A stretch of 44,238 bases of DNA from Lachnospiraceae bacterium (GTDB taxonomy: Bacteria; Bacillota; Clostridia; Lachnospirales; Lachnospiraceae), in contig JAKSPC010000014.1 of assembly GCA_024405155.1 (NCBI GenBank), positions 1 to 44,238 of the forward strand. Reading direction: 5' to 3'. This document shows, piece by piece, positions 6,398-14,511 of this stretch. Both the position numbers and the translations under genes were made by a program. The notes beneath the pieces are model-generated. The model was not told where the DNA came from, searched no databases, and worked only from the letters and a program-made list of their open reading frames with translations. Within the stretch, counting starts at the first letter, position 1; the number at the start of each line of letters is the position of its first letter.

Positions 6398-7635
6398 TTA
6401 ACTCTTTCCTTTCTTACATAAGGCTTGAATACAAACACCAGGATCGCGATGATCGCACATCCCAGCAATCCGTAAATAAAAAACACAGGACGGTACTGTC
6501 CGAAACTGTCATACAGCGCGCTGCTTATGGATACCGAAAAGGCGGAGGCCAGCATGGTACCCGTGGAACACCGGGACAGCATGTATACGTAATCGTCACC
6601 CGACGCAAAGGTATCCAGCAGGTTGGGAATGGTCAGCGTATTGATGCAGGCGGAGATCCCCGTGGTTATGGAAGCCGCGTAGATCGCCGGAATGCTCTGG
6701 GCGCCCGATGCCAGAAGCAGAAAGCCTCCCGCCATCAGGGCCGTCACAAAGATCACGCTCTTCCGGATGCCGAATTTTTCCGCCGCCGGTCCCAGAGACG
6801 CCTTGCTGGTGATGTTTCCCACCATGGCAAGACTGGTAAGATAGGAACCGAATACCACGGTGTAGCCCAGAGTATGCGCATAGTGGGGAAGCATGCTGGT
6901 CATGCCGCAGCTCAGGTTGCACATGACGGCAAGGACCACGGCCCACAGGAAACGCTTTTTCTTTTCCGTACGGGGAAGTGCCATGCCGCGCTCTCCCATG
7001 ACCTTCTGATCCTCTTTTGCTTCCTCGTCCGCGCCATAGGCGGTAAGGCCAAGCTCTGCCGGGGATTTGATCACCATGATCACCGCAGGAAGTGCCACCA
7101 GAAGAAGTACCGCACCGCGGATCACGTAGGAAGCTCTCCAGCCGAACCGGTCGATCATCTGACCCATCAGAAGGCTGGTAAGGATCCCGGAAAAACCGGA
7201 TGCCACGAAACAGATGGAAAGCGCCAGTTTCTTTTTTTTGATAAACCAGTTGTTCACCAGCATGGGCACCGGGATATACAGAAGAAAGGCGCTGCCGATG
7301 CCGGCTACGATGGCCGCCGCACACCAGTGCCAGATCTCCGTAAACATGCTCATTGCCATGAACGGCAGATGATACAGAAGAAAACTTACGGCAAGGACTG
7401 CTTTCAGCGGGAATTTCCTGTAGAACCAGTCCACCTTGAAAAGGACGATGGCGGAGGTCACCCCCTGGAAGATACAGTGGATCATCAGTTTCGAGAGGTC
7501 AAATCCCAGCTCGCTGGTGATCTCCGGATAGAAAAGCCCGTTGCAGTTGGTCATTCCCAGTGCCGACATGTTGATGAGACAACAGGCAATGAGGATCCTC
7601 CAGGCGGGATGTATCTTAGGTTTTGCTGTTTCCAT
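6394..7635 (-). CDS. MFS transporter, 12 membrane segments
   Basis: This 413-residue integral membrane protein has about twelve hydrophobic segments and a charged central loop near residues 190-225 (A-D-E-E-A-K-E-D-Q-K-V), the usual break between the two six-helix halves. It looks like the major facilitator superfamily, in the broad group annotated as oxalate:formate-like or monocarboxylate carriers. Transcription runs from this gene into the aminotransferase with a 4-base overlap, so a shared amino-acid or 2-oxoacid substrate is likely. The substrate is not identifiable from sequence alone. Confidence 0.85.
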   Translation of the reverse strand: METAKPKIHPAWRILIACCLINMSALGMTNCNGLFYPEITSELGFDLSKLMIHCIFQGVTSAIVLFKVDWFYRKFPLKAVLAVSFLLYHLPFMAMSMFTEIWHWCAAAIVAGIGSAFLLYIPVPMLVNNWFIKKKKLALSICFVASGFSGILTSLLMGQMIDRFGWRASYVIRGAVLLLVALPAVIMVIKSPAELGLTAYGADEEAKEDQKVMGERGMALPRTEKKKRFLWAVVLAVMCNLSCGMTSMLPHYAHTLGYTVVFGSYLTSLAMVGNITSKASLGPAAEKFGIRKSVIFVTALMAGGFLLLASGAQSIPAIYAASITTGISACINTLTIPNLLDTFASGDDYVYMLSRCSTGTMLASAFSVSISSALYDSFGQYRPVFFIYGLLGCAIIAILVFVFKPYVRKERVK

Positions 7636-7715
7636 GGTCAGTCACACTTCTTTCCCGGAAGGCGGAACACACCTTCACAAAAAGACAGTATAACACCATT
7701 CAGGCAATAAAAAAA

Positions 7716-7746
7716 GCACCTTGCACGGGAAACCCGCGTAAGGTGC
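7716..7746 (-). terminator. Terminator of the CarD-like gene
   Basis: GCACCTT and AAGGTGC arms enclose a GC-rich inner stem with an AAA loop. On the minus strand seven T residues follow. It lies 17 bases after the stop at 7763. Confidence 0.85.
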
Positions 7747-7762
7747 ATGATTTTTGGACTGT

Positions 7763-8272
7763 CTACAGATACCACTGTTCCTGCATCTCGGAAAGGATAT
7801 TCATCATTTCCGCCATTTCCTTGCCCAGTGCCGTGGCAAGTTCCGGATACAGAGCAGCCTGTGCCATGGAAAGGTACCGCTCGTCCACGGCCGTGGACTT
7901 CTTTCCCTGTTCCTCCCGTTCCCGGTTTCTGATGTTCAGGTTCTTGATGATGCTCACCAGGGATACGGGATCGTTGCTCTTGATGGCGTCCTTGTATTCC
8001 TGTTCCCGTACCTTTTCGGAGGCGATCACTGCCGCATGGATCTGAGGCACCATTTTCAGAAGGTCCATTGCCTCTGCCTTGGTCATAATGGGACGCATGT
8101 TGCTCTTGTCGCTCTCCACGGGAACGAAAAGACGCGCGTTCTCATTGCTGTAAGGGCTTAAGAGATAGCACTCCCTTTCCTCTTCTTCCTCAGAACGGCT
8201 GTACATGGTGATATCCACCACTCTGCACACACCGGTATTCGCTTTTACGATGTACTGTCCAACCTCGAACAT
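7763..8272 (-). CDS. CarD/CdnL-family transcription regulator
   Basis: This 169-residue protein has an N-terminal CarD/TRCF RNA-polymerase-interacting domain (M-F-E-V-G-Q-Y-I-V, G-V-C-R-V-V-D-I, then L-F-V-P-V) and a helical C-terminal half with the conserved basic stretch K-N-L-N-I-R-N-R-E-R-E. CarD proteins bind the RNA polymerase beta subunit and stabilise open promoter complexes, often at rRNA promoters. Clostridial genomes carry several small paralogues. GGGGG precedes the ATG, with a promoter at 8295-8323 and a strong terminator downstream, so it is a single-gene unit. Confidence 0.85.
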   Translation of the reverse strand: MFEVGQYIVKANTGVCRVVDITMYSRSEEEEERECYLLSPYSNENARLFVPVESDKSNMRPIMTKAEAMDLLKMVPQIHAAVIASEKVREQEYKDAIKSNDPVSLVSIIKNLNIRNREREEQGKKSTAVDERYLSMAQAALYPELATALGKEMAEMMNILSEMQEQWYL

Positions 8273-8294
8273 AAAAAACCCCCATACATAGCAT

Positions 8295-8323
8295 AATATA
8301 CCATACCTTTTCCAAAAATGTAA
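8295..8323 (-). promoter_or_regulatory. Promoter of the CarD-like gene
   Basis: On the minus strand TTACAT (8323-8318) and TATATT (8300-8295) are 17 bases apart, about 23 bases upstream of the ATG. Confidence 0.6.
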
Positions 8324-8473
8324 GTATATTTATGTAAACAATTTCGCCCGGATACGCTTTTTGTGCTCTTCTTTTTTTCTTAAAACCTTGCAGTTTTCCG
8401 CCGGGGCTGATAGACTGTTCCCTGGGTTTTTTGGTTTCCTCTTCAAAAAGCTTAAGAAAGTGAAGTGACAGAT

Positions 8474-9862
8474 ATGGCAAAAGCAGTTGGTGATTTTTCA
8501 AAAGGGAAGGTCTCTTCCCATATCGTAAGGCTGGGACTCCCCATCATGGCGGCGGAACTGGTGCACGTGCTTTACAACCTGGTGGACCGCATGTTCATCG
8601 GCCACATGGAGAACGTGGGCACGGCGGCGCTGACCGGCGTGGGCGTGGTATTCCCTCTGATCACCATGATAACGGCATTTGCCAACCTCTGCGGCAGCGG
8701 GGGCGCGCCTCTTTCCTCCATAGCAAGAGGCGAGGGCGATGACGAAAAGGCGGAGCGCATCCTGGGCACCTCCTTTACCATGCTCCTTACCATCGGCCTC
8801 ACACTTACCGTGCTTCTGTATGCCATCGCTCCGTGGGCCATCGAACTTCTGGGCGGCGATGAGGAAACGCTTCCCTACGCCCTCTCCTATTTCCGCATTT
8901 ACGTGCAGGGCACGGTCCCCGTAATGATCAATCTGGGCATGAATCCTTTCATCAATGCCCAGGGATTCCCCAGGATCGGCATGCTCACCGTGATCATCGG
9001 CGCGGTGATGAACATCATCCTGGACCCCATCTTTATTTTTGCTCTGGGCATGGGCGTGCAGGGGGCCGCCATCGCCACGGTGATCTCCCAGATCGCCGGC
9101 GCCCTGTGGGCACTTTTGTTCCTTTGCGGAAAAAAGCCCATCCTGCGGCTGAAAAGACTTGCCTTTGACCCGCAGGCGGCAAAGAGCATCGTAAGCCTGG
9201 GCGTGACCGGCTTTACCTTTAAAGTGACCAACAGCATCACACAGGCAGTGATCAACATCACGCTGAAGGCCTGGGGCGGTACCGCTTCCACGCTGTATGT
9301 GGGTGCCATGTCCATCATCAACTCCATCCGTGAGATTGCGCAGCTCCCCAGCTCCGGCTTTATGAGCGGTGCCCAGCCGGTGATGGGATTCAACTACGGA
9401 GCAAAGCTTTACCGCAGAGTTTCCGACTCCATCCGGTTCGTATTTTTTGCCATCCTCTTCTTAAACACCACCATGTGGCTCATTGTGGAACTTTCTCCGC
9501 AGACACTGATCGGCATATTTACCAATGACCCGGAACTGATGGAAACGACCGTAAAGTGCATCCGCATCTATTTCCTGGCATTCCCCTTCATGACGCTGCA
9601 GATGGTCGGCCAGCACACTTTCGTGGCACTCAACTATCCGAAGCAGGCATTGTTCTTCTCCCTGTTCCGGAAGCTTGGGCTCATCCTGCCCTTTACCCTG
9701 ATCCTGCCCCGGCTGGGTCTTGGTGTCATGGGTCCCTTCTGGGCGGAAGTCATTTCCGAACTGGTCGGCGCCACCTCCGCTTTCACCGCCATGTACTTTA
9801 TTATCTGGCGAAAGATGAAGAAGGCGGCGGAAGCCGAAGAAGCCGCGCAGAAAGCGACGTAA
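8474..9862 (+). CDS. MATE-family efflux transporter
   Basis: This roughly 462-residue membrane protein has about twelve hydrophobic segments in two similar halves. Typical MATE features are the N-terminal I-V-R-L-G-L-P-I-M segment, Y-N-L-V-D-R-M-F-I-G, and the mid-protein P-S-S-G-F-M-S-G-A-Q-P-V-M-G-F-N-Y-G-A. Such carriers export cationic drugs or metabolites using a Na+ or H+ gradient. A GTG at 8465 opens the frame and an ATG follows at 8474. I prefer the ATG because the purine-rich AAGAAAGTGAAG sits upstream at better spacing, but the GTG is possible. It converges on hpf across a shared terminator. Confidence 0.9.
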   Translation: MAKAVGDFSKGKVSSHIVRLGLPIMAAELVHVLYNLVDRMFIGHMENVGTAALTGVGVVFPLITMITAFANLCGSGGAPLSSIARGEGDDEKAERILGTSFTMLLTIGLTLTVLLYAIAPWAIELLGGDEETLPYALSYFRIYVQGTVPVMINLGMNPFINAQGFPRIGMLTVIIGAVMNIILDPIFIFALGMGVQGAAIATVISQIAGALWALLFLCGKKPILRLKRLAFDPQAAKSIVSLGVTGFTFKVTNSITQAVINITLKAWGGTASTLYVGAMSIINSIREIAQLPSSGFMSGAQPVMGFNYGAKLYRRVSDSIRFVFFAILFLNTTMWLIVELSPQTLIGIFTNDPELMETTVKCIRIYFLAFPFMTLQMVGQHTFVALNYPKQALFFSLFRKLGLILPFTLILPRLGLGVMGPFWAEVISELVGATSAFTAMYFIIWRKMKKAAEAEEAAQKAT

Positions 9863-9883
9863 AGCAGAGGAAAAACCGCACAA

Positions 9884-9911
9884 AAAAGAGGCTGCCGCGG
9901 CAGCCTCTTTT
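9884..9911. terminator. Bidirectional terminator between the MATE gene and hpf
   Basis: A perfect 13-bp stem, AAAAGAGGCTGCC with its complement, has a 2-base loop, with A and T tracts on both sides. It serves the two convergent genes. Confidence 0.9.
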
Positions 9912-9929
9912 CAATTGTATCTCTGAATC

Positions 9930-10466
9930 TTACATATCTTCCGGTGTGATGAGTCCATAGGTACCGTTCTTTCTCTTATATACCACACAGGTCTCATTGG
10001 TCGACGCATCCTTGAATACGAAGAAGTTGTGTCCGGTAAGTTCCATCTGCAGGCATGCCTCTTCGGGATCCATGGGCTTGAAATCGAACTTTTTCACCTT
10101 TTCGATCTTAATGGTCTCTTCTTCTGCGGGATCATACTCGCCGCTGTCAAAGAGCTCTGCAAAACTAGCCGCTGCCTGTGTGCGGTCTTCCAGTTTTGTT
10201 TTGTGACGGCGGATCTGGCGCTCCAGAAGAGCCTGTACGAAATCCAGAGAGGTATAGAAATCATCTGTTGACTGCTCGGCTCTGAGCAGTCCTCCCTTGA
10301 TCGGGATGGTCACCTCAATGGTCCTCATATCTTTCTGCGGAGAAAGCGTCACCGTTGCGGTAACATCATCACCGAAAAACTTGTCAAGCTTTCCCAGCTT
10401 CTTCTCAACACGCTTCCGCATGGTATCGGAAACATCCACGCCTAAACCTTTGATGTTAAACTTCAT
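9930..10466 (-). CDS. hpf: Ribosome hibernation promoting factor, long form
   Basis: This 178-residue protein has two domains: an N-terminal RaiA/HPF domain (M-K-F-N-I-K-G-L-G-V, K-L-G-K-L-D-K-F-F, R-R-H-K-T-K-L-E-D-R) and a C-terminal dimerisation domain (F-D-F-K-P-M-D-P-E-E-A, H-N-F-F-V-F, Y-K-R-K-N-G-T-Y-G-L-I). The long form makes 100S ribosome dimers in resting Gram-positive cells. The frame opens at a GTG (10475), but AGGAAG abuts that codon and lies 8 bases before the ATG at 10466, so I chose the ATG. A consensus promoter lies at 10498-10526. Confidence 0.95.
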   Translation of the reverse strand: MKFNIKGLGVDVSDTMRKRVEKKLGKLDKFFGDDVTATVTLSPQKDMRTIEVTIPIKGGLLRAEQSTDDFYTSLDFVQALLERQIRRHKTKLEDRTQAAASFAELFDSGEYDPAEEETIKIEKVKKFDFKPMDPEEACLQMELTGHNFFVFKDASTNETCVVYKRKNGTYGLITPEDM

Positions 10467-10497
10467 AGTGGTCACTTCCTTTCTTTAGGATGATTCG

Positions 10498-10526
10498 ATT
10501 ATACCATCAAAGTATCCTCATATCAA
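10498..10526 (-). promoter_or_regulatory. Promoter of hpf
   Basis: On the minus strand TTGATA (10526-10521) and TATAAT (10503-10498) are 17 bases apart. They lie 32 bases upstream of the ATG at 10466. Confidence 0.8.
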
Positions 10527-10581
10527 CAAAATGCACAAGGAATACACAAATAATACAGAGTTATTATGCACAATATAAAAA

Positions 10582-10678
10582 ACGCGGGCGGATTGCGACG
10601 TCGCCTGCTTTGGGACGAGTTGCAGCGATAGCTGCACCCGAAGGCCCAAACAGGCGATGCGCAGGGTACCGCCCGCGT
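10582..10678. repeat. Structured intergenic repeat, copy 1, doubling as terminator of the AAA ATPase gene
   Basis: ACGCGGGCGG (10582-10591) pairs perfectly with CCGCCCGCGT (10669-10678). Inside, TCGCCTG..TTTGGG pairs with CCCAAACAGGCGA, and a TGCAG..CTGCA apical hairpin follows. On the minus strand TTTTTT follows the outer stem directly, just downstream of the ATPase stop at 10685, so it can terminate that gene. Its end sequences recur at 33391-33500. Confidence 0.75.
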
Positions 10679-10684
10679 ATGAAT

Positions 10685-11917
10685 TTACACCTGTACCAGA
10701 AACTTTGTAATGGGATAGTTGATGATGCCGCCCTTATTGACCTTCGTCTCCTCATCCATGGACAGCACCATTTTGAAGTAGTTGTCCCGGATCTTCGTAA
10801 GGGTGCCGAATTCTTCTTTGACGGTCTCTTTATCCAGAAGGTACGCGCAGACGTTCAGGTACGTCCGGTCGTCTCCCTTTCTGGCAATGAAATCCACCTG
10901 ACTGGTACCGTGCTTGCCCACGTAGACGTTAAAGCCCCGTGTGAGAAGTTCCGTGTACAGAACGTTTTCCAGTGCCGCGTCCAGAGGAACTTCCTCATCG
11001 CCCATGGCGGCATTTCTCATGGCAAGATCCGCCATGTAGTATTTTTCCTGGGTCTCCAGTTCCCGGTCATCTTTGATATCGAACCGTTTTACCCTGCCTA
11101 TGATGCCGGCGCCGATGAAGGCATCCAGAAAGCTGTATACGGTATCTACGGAAATGGTGATCCCCTGTCTCTTTACGTAATCCTTGACTGCCTTGGGGGA
11201 GAAGGTCTCGCCCACGTGGCTCATCAGAAATTCCAGTATCTTGTCGATATGGGAAATATCGCGCAGTTTTCCCACCTGCACCACATCTCTTAAAAGCGCG
11301 GCACTCAGGGTATCCCGCAGATAATTCTCCACGCAGGATTCCGTTTTTTCCTCCAGGGAGAAGATCCCCGGCATGCCTCCTCTGCGCAGATACTCTTTCA
11401 GCAGAACGATCAGATCCGGTTCTTCCACTTTGGCTCCCTCTTCCTTCTGCTCTTCCTTTTTAAACTCCAGAAATTCCGAAAACGTCAGCGGATACACGTC
11501 GATCTTTACATAGCGGTATCCCAGATCTTTGGCAAAATTTTCATACAGAATGGTCTGGTTGGAGGCGATCACGTAGAACTCGCAGTTGTGGAAGTTCATC
11601 ATTTCGCAAAGCACTTCCGCCCAGCCTTCAATACACGGCATCTCGTCGAAGAAGAAGTACATCCTGTCATGTGCTTCCTGCAGGAATTCGATCAGCAGTC
11701 CCCGTAAAGAGGCCGTATCACGGAAATAGGAGTAAATAAGGCCCTCGAAGTTGATATACACGATGTTTTCCCGTGATATCCCTCCGTTCTCCAGTTCCTG
11801 AATGAATTGTCTGATTATGGTCGTTTTGCCCGCGCGCCGCATGCCGGTGATGATCTTGACTTCTTCCCTCCCGGCATACATCTCGAGCTTTTTGAGATAC
11901 AGGTCTCTTTGAACCAT
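10685..11917 (-). CDS. AAA ATPase with C-terminal DUF4143
   Basis: This 410-residue protein has the AAA_14 plus DUF4143 layout. The Walker A motif is T-G-M-R-R-A-G-K-T-T near residue 30, and the Walker B-like segment is M-Y-F-F-F-D-E-M-P. The second half carries R-R-G-G-M-P-G, a winged-helix-like segment and a nuclease-like V-D-F-I-A-R-K-G. These proteins are widespread, often in many copies, and their role is poorly defined. A longer frame reaches 11953, but GGGTGGGG precedes the ATG at 11917. It is flanked by structured repeats at both ends (10582-10678 and 12017-12167), suggesting an independently acquired unit. Confidence 0.85.
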   Translation of the reverse strand: MVQRDLYLKKLEMYAGREEVKIITGMRRAGKTTIIRQFIQELENGGISRENIVYINFEGLIYSYFRDTASLRGLLIEFLQEAHDRMYFFFDEMPCIEGWAEVLCEMMNFHNCEFYVIASNQTILYENFAKDLGYRYVKIDVYPLTFSEFLEFKKEEQKEEGAKVEEPDLIVLLKEYLRRGGMPGIFSLEEKTESCVENYLRDTLSAALLRDVVQVGKLRDISHIDKILEFLMSHVGETFSPKAVKDYVKRQGITISVDTVYSFLDAFIGAGIIGRVKRFDIKDDRELETQEKYYMADLAMRNAAMGDEEVPLDAALENVLYTELLTRGFNVYVGKHGTSQVDFIARKGDDRTYLNVCAYLLDKETVKEEFGTLTKIRDNYFKMVLSMDEETKVNKGGIINYPITKFLVQV

Positions 11918-12016
11918 AAAAATACCCCACCCGATTATAATTTCCCACATCATACATCGGGCGGGGCCATAAGTCTATACTTTTTCGGTTTTAGTCGATA
12001 TATTGTAAGAATTCAG

Positions 12017-12167
12017 TAACTATTCAGAACCTCCTGAAAAGAACTGGAAACAGAATGTTTACATTCTGTTTCCGAGGTCTTTCAGGAGGCTGCGATTAGC
12101 AGACGCACAGCACATGAGCATGAAGCGAAGCGGAATGCGAATGTACTGCGCGGGTTCTGAATAGTTA
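12017..12167. repeat. Three-way-junction-like intergenic inverted repeat
   Basis: TAACTATTCAGAACC (12017-12031) pairs perfectly with its complement at 12153-12167. Inside lie two arms. The first (12031-12088) has CTCCTGAAA/TTTCAGGAG and a near-perfect 13-bp GGAAACAGAATGT hairpin. The second, about 12104-12150, pairs CAGCACAT with ATGTACTG around a GCGAAGCG loop. It lies between the maf stop and the ATPase start on the minus strand and may form a stable RNA. Confidence 0.7.
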
Positions 12168-12173
12168 AATAAT

Positions 12174-12752
12174 TCAAGTCCACGAAATAACTCCGTTTTT
12201 CACCAGAAGGGCGGCGATCTCACCCACAGGGAATCCCACCACCGTGTAATAATCCCCGTTGATCTTCTTTACCAGAAGCGCTCCCAGCCCCTGGATGCCG
12301 TAGGCGCCGGCCTTGTCCATCGGTTCTCCCGTGGCCACATAGGCGTCGATCTGCGCATCGGAAAGCGGGAAGAACGTCACGTCCGTGGCAGAGGTGAAAC
12401 TCTCCTCAAAGCCTTTGGAAAGGATGGTCACACCAGTGAGCACCTGATGTGTCTTCCCGGCAAGTTCCCGGAGCATCCTTTTCGCATCTTCTTCGTCCTT
12501 CGGCTTCCCGTAGATCTTTCCGTCACAGACCACGACGGTATCGGAGCCGATCACTGTCACGTCCTCTCCCCTGTGGCGGTCATACACTTCTTTCGCCTTC
12601 TGCGCGGAAAGTACCCGGGCTGTATCCGTCACAGGCGTTCCTGCCGGAATGATCTCCTCCCCCACGGCAGGCTCGCAGGAAAACTCCACGGCGAATTTCT
12701 GCATCAGTTCCTTCCGCCGGGGCGATCTGGAAGCAAGGATCAGTCTACTCAT
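12174..12752 (-). CDS. maf: Maf family nucleoside triphosphate pyrophosphatase
   Basis: This 192-residue protein has the Maf signature: L-I-L-A-S-R-S-P-R-R-K-E-L near the N-terminus, V-I-G-S-D-T-V-V at mid-protein, G-K-P-K-D-E-E-D-A, and K-A-G-A-Y-G-I-Q-G-L near residue 150. Maf proteins hydrolyse non-canonical or modified dTTP/UTP-type nucleotides to monophosphates and can restrain septation. The start overlaps the end of the HicB-like gene by 8 bases, so the two are co-transcribed. The gene ends just before the large inverted repeat at 12017-12167. Confidence 0.92.
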   Translation of the reverse strand: MSRLILASRSPRRKELMQKFAVEFSCEPAVGEEIIPAGTPVTDTARVLSAQKAKEVYDRHRGEDVTVIGSDTVVVCDGKIYGKPKDEEDAKRMLRELAGKTHQVLTGVTILSKGFEESFTSATDVTFFPLSDAQIDAYVATGEPMDKAGAYGIQGLGALLVKKINGDYYTVVGFPVGEIAALLVKNGVISWT

Positions 12753-13023
12753 CCCACCCCTCCATCAGACGGATGTTTACGGAAAGGAGCTGCACGATAT
12801 CGCCCTCCTCCACGGTAAGATCTTCCACCTGGCTCACGAAGGGGATGTTGATCTCCTCTTCCTGAAGTTCCAGCTCGATCCAGTCCCGTTCCGCCTCTTT
12901 GGCATTGGCCATGGCCTCTTCATAGTTCTTTCCTGCTGCCCGGCAAAGGGAAAGATCCGGAAAATGCACGGTAAAAGATCCGTCTTCTTTCTTTTTGAAT
13001 ACTGCGGGATACGTAAACTTCAT
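12745..13023 (-). CDS. HicB-like protein without a HicA partner
   Basis: This 92-residue protein has the HicB N-terminal fold: Y-P-A-V-F-K-K..D-G-S-F-T-V-H-F-P-D-L, then an A-x-N-Y-E-E-A-x-x-N-A-K-E-A helix. The C-terminal part, rich in E and V/I, lacks an obvious helix-turn-helix. No HicA-type double-stranded RNA-binding toxin lies on either side. GGAGGAG precedes the ATG, and the gene runs into maf with an 8-base overlap. It may be a housekeeping HicB-like protein rather than half of a toxin-antitoxin pair. Confidence 0.75.
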   Translation of the reverse strand: MKFTYPAVFKKKEDGSFTVHFPDLSLCRAAGKNYEEAMANAKEAERDWIELELQEEEINIPFVSQVEDLTVEEGDIVQLLSVNIRLMEGWDE

Positions 13024-13069
13024 GATAACTCCTCCATACTCCGGTTATGATACCGCAAAACCGGCGCTC

Positions 13070-13097
13070 TTGCAATTTTTTTTGCCGATGGTATACT
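13070..13097 (+). promoter_or_regulatory. Promoter placed for a leaderless transcript
   Basis: TTGCAA (13070-13075) and TATACT (13092-13097) are 16 bases apart. The expected start point, about 7 bases after the -10 box, coincides with the ATG at 13105, and there is no ribosome-binding site. Confidence 0.6.
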
Positions 13098-13104
13098 GTC
13101 TCGT

Positions 13105-13758
13105 ATGGAATTCAAGTATATTTTATTTGACATGGACGGCGTTCTGGCCAATACCAGAGACTCCATCATTGCTACAACAAAATACACACTTTCCCGTTTC
13201 GGCCGCACGCCGGATCCCGAAGTTTTCGGAAGGATCATCGGACCGCCGCTTTTTAAGATCTATCATGAGATCTTCGGTCTCAAAGAAGAGGCGGCCCTGG
13301 AAGCGATGAAGATCTATCAGAAATTCTATGCGGAAACCGCAGTCGATTTGATCCGTCCCTTCCCCGGTGTAAGAGATATGCTCGACCGGCTCATTGCCCA
13401 TGACAGAAAACTGATGGTCTGCACGGCGCGCTATGAACATTCTGCCCGGCTGGTGCTTAACAAACTGGGGATCCTTGACTGCTTCTGCTTTGTGGGAGGC
13501 CTGAACGGCACGGGCGAGGGCTGCCGAACAAAAAAGGCAGACGTGATCGAGTACATTCTGAAAGAACTTACGATCATCGATCGGGAACATGCCCTTATGG
13601 TGGGCGACCGGGCCGATGACATAAACGCCGCCAAAGCCTGCGGCATAGCCTCCATGGGCGTTCTGTACGGATTTGGAAGCAGAGAGGAACTGGAAAAGGC
13701 CGGCGCAGACATGCTGGCGGAAACGTCCGCGGACATTGCCGATCTTATCATTCAATAG
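13105..13758 (+). CDS. HAD-superfamily phosphatase, phosphoglycolate-phosphatase-like
   Basis: This 217-residue HAD hydrolase has motif I L-F-D-M-D-G-V-L (nucleophile D and acid D), a helical cap domain from about residue 20 to 80, motif II near M-V-C-T-A-R, and motif III/IV M-V-G-D-R-A-D-D-I-N-A-A. It resembles Gph/PpaX-type phosphatases of small phosphate esters; the substrate is not readable. The start must be near 13105 to include motif I, yet the promoter -10 box ends at 13097 and there is no Shine-Dalgarno sequence, so the mRNA may be leaderless. It is followed after 3 bases by the metallo-hydrolase gene. Confidence 0.85.
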   Translation: MEFKYILFDMDGVLANTRDSIIATTKYTLSRFGRTPDPEVFGRIIGPPLFKIYHEIFGLKEEAALEAMKIYQKFYAETAVDLIRPFPGVRDMLDRLIAHDRKLMVCTARYEHSARLVLNKLGILDCFCFVGGLNGTGEGCRTKKADVIEYILKELTIIDREHALMVGDRADDINAAKACGIASMGVLYGFGSREELEKAGADMLAETSADIADLIIQ

Positions 13759-13761
13759 ACT

Positions 13762-14511
13762 ATGAAGATTTCTGTATATTATACCGTCAACATGGGGATG
13801 TGCATCCACACCCCCGGTCACAACGTGTGGGTGGACATCTTTCCGGATATCAAGACACCCGCCTTTTCCAAAATGGAAGATGCGGACTGGGACCGCGTAA
13901 AAACGGATCCCGCTTTAAAGCCCACGGAGATCCTGATGACCCACTGTCATCCGGATCATTATTCCCACAGCCGCATGGCGGAGTGCACTGCTCTTTTCCC
14001 GGAGGCAGCGATGCTGGTCCCTGCCGGAACGGCGCTTTCTTCCATTAACGGCTACATTTTCACCGCCGACGATCTTCCCGTGACGCATGTTTCCGGGAAC
14101 GAATTCATCTATGAAGCCGGCGGGCTTCACATCCGCATGCTTAAATCGGAACATTCGTCCGAAAAGTATGCCGACGTCCCTCACTACAGCATCTTTCTTA
14201 CCCAGGAAGAAAAAACGATCTTCATTTCCGGCGACGCCCACGTGACGGGGGAAGCGCTGTATGACGAACTGGAGAAAACGAAGATCGATCTGGCGATCCT
14301 CAATTTCCCCTGGACTTCTCTTTCCAGAGGTCGGGCACTCACGGAGCATGTGGTCGCTCCGGAGCACGTGCTTTTCGTCCATATCCCCAACGCGGAGGAT
14401 AACAACAACGGCTACCGGGAGGTGGCCGAAAGCGGTTCTTCTGTGCTGCGCGTTCCCGACGTGCGCCTTGCCATGACACCTTATACGGAGTTTTCCTATG
14501 ATCTATCTTGA
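13762..14511 (+). CDS. Metallo-beta-lactamase-fold hydrolase
   Basis: This 249-residue protein has the H-x-H-x-D-H metal-binding motif as T-H-C-H-P-D-H-Y, followed by later histidines in S-E-H-S and G-D-A-H-V. It resembles the broad beta-lactamase_2 (UlaG-like) group that cleaves phosphodiesters, lactones or related bonds. It starts 3 bases after the HAD gene stop without its own ribosome-binding site, so it probably depends on translational coupling. It overlaps lplA by 14 bases. The three genes form one plus-strand operon. I cannot assign a substrate. Confidence 0.85.
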   Translation: MKISVYYTVNMGMCIHTPGHNVWVDIFPDIKTPAFSKMEDADWDRVKTDPALKPTEILMTHCHPDHYSHSRMAECTALFPEAAMLVPAGTALSSINGYIFTADDLPVTHVSGNEFIYEAGGLHIRMLKSEHSSEKYADVPHYSIFLTQEEKTIFISGDAHVTGEALYDELEKTKIDLAILNFPWTSLSRGRALTEHVVAPEHVLFVHIPNAEDNNNGYREVAESGSSVLRVPDVRLAMTPYTEFSYDLS

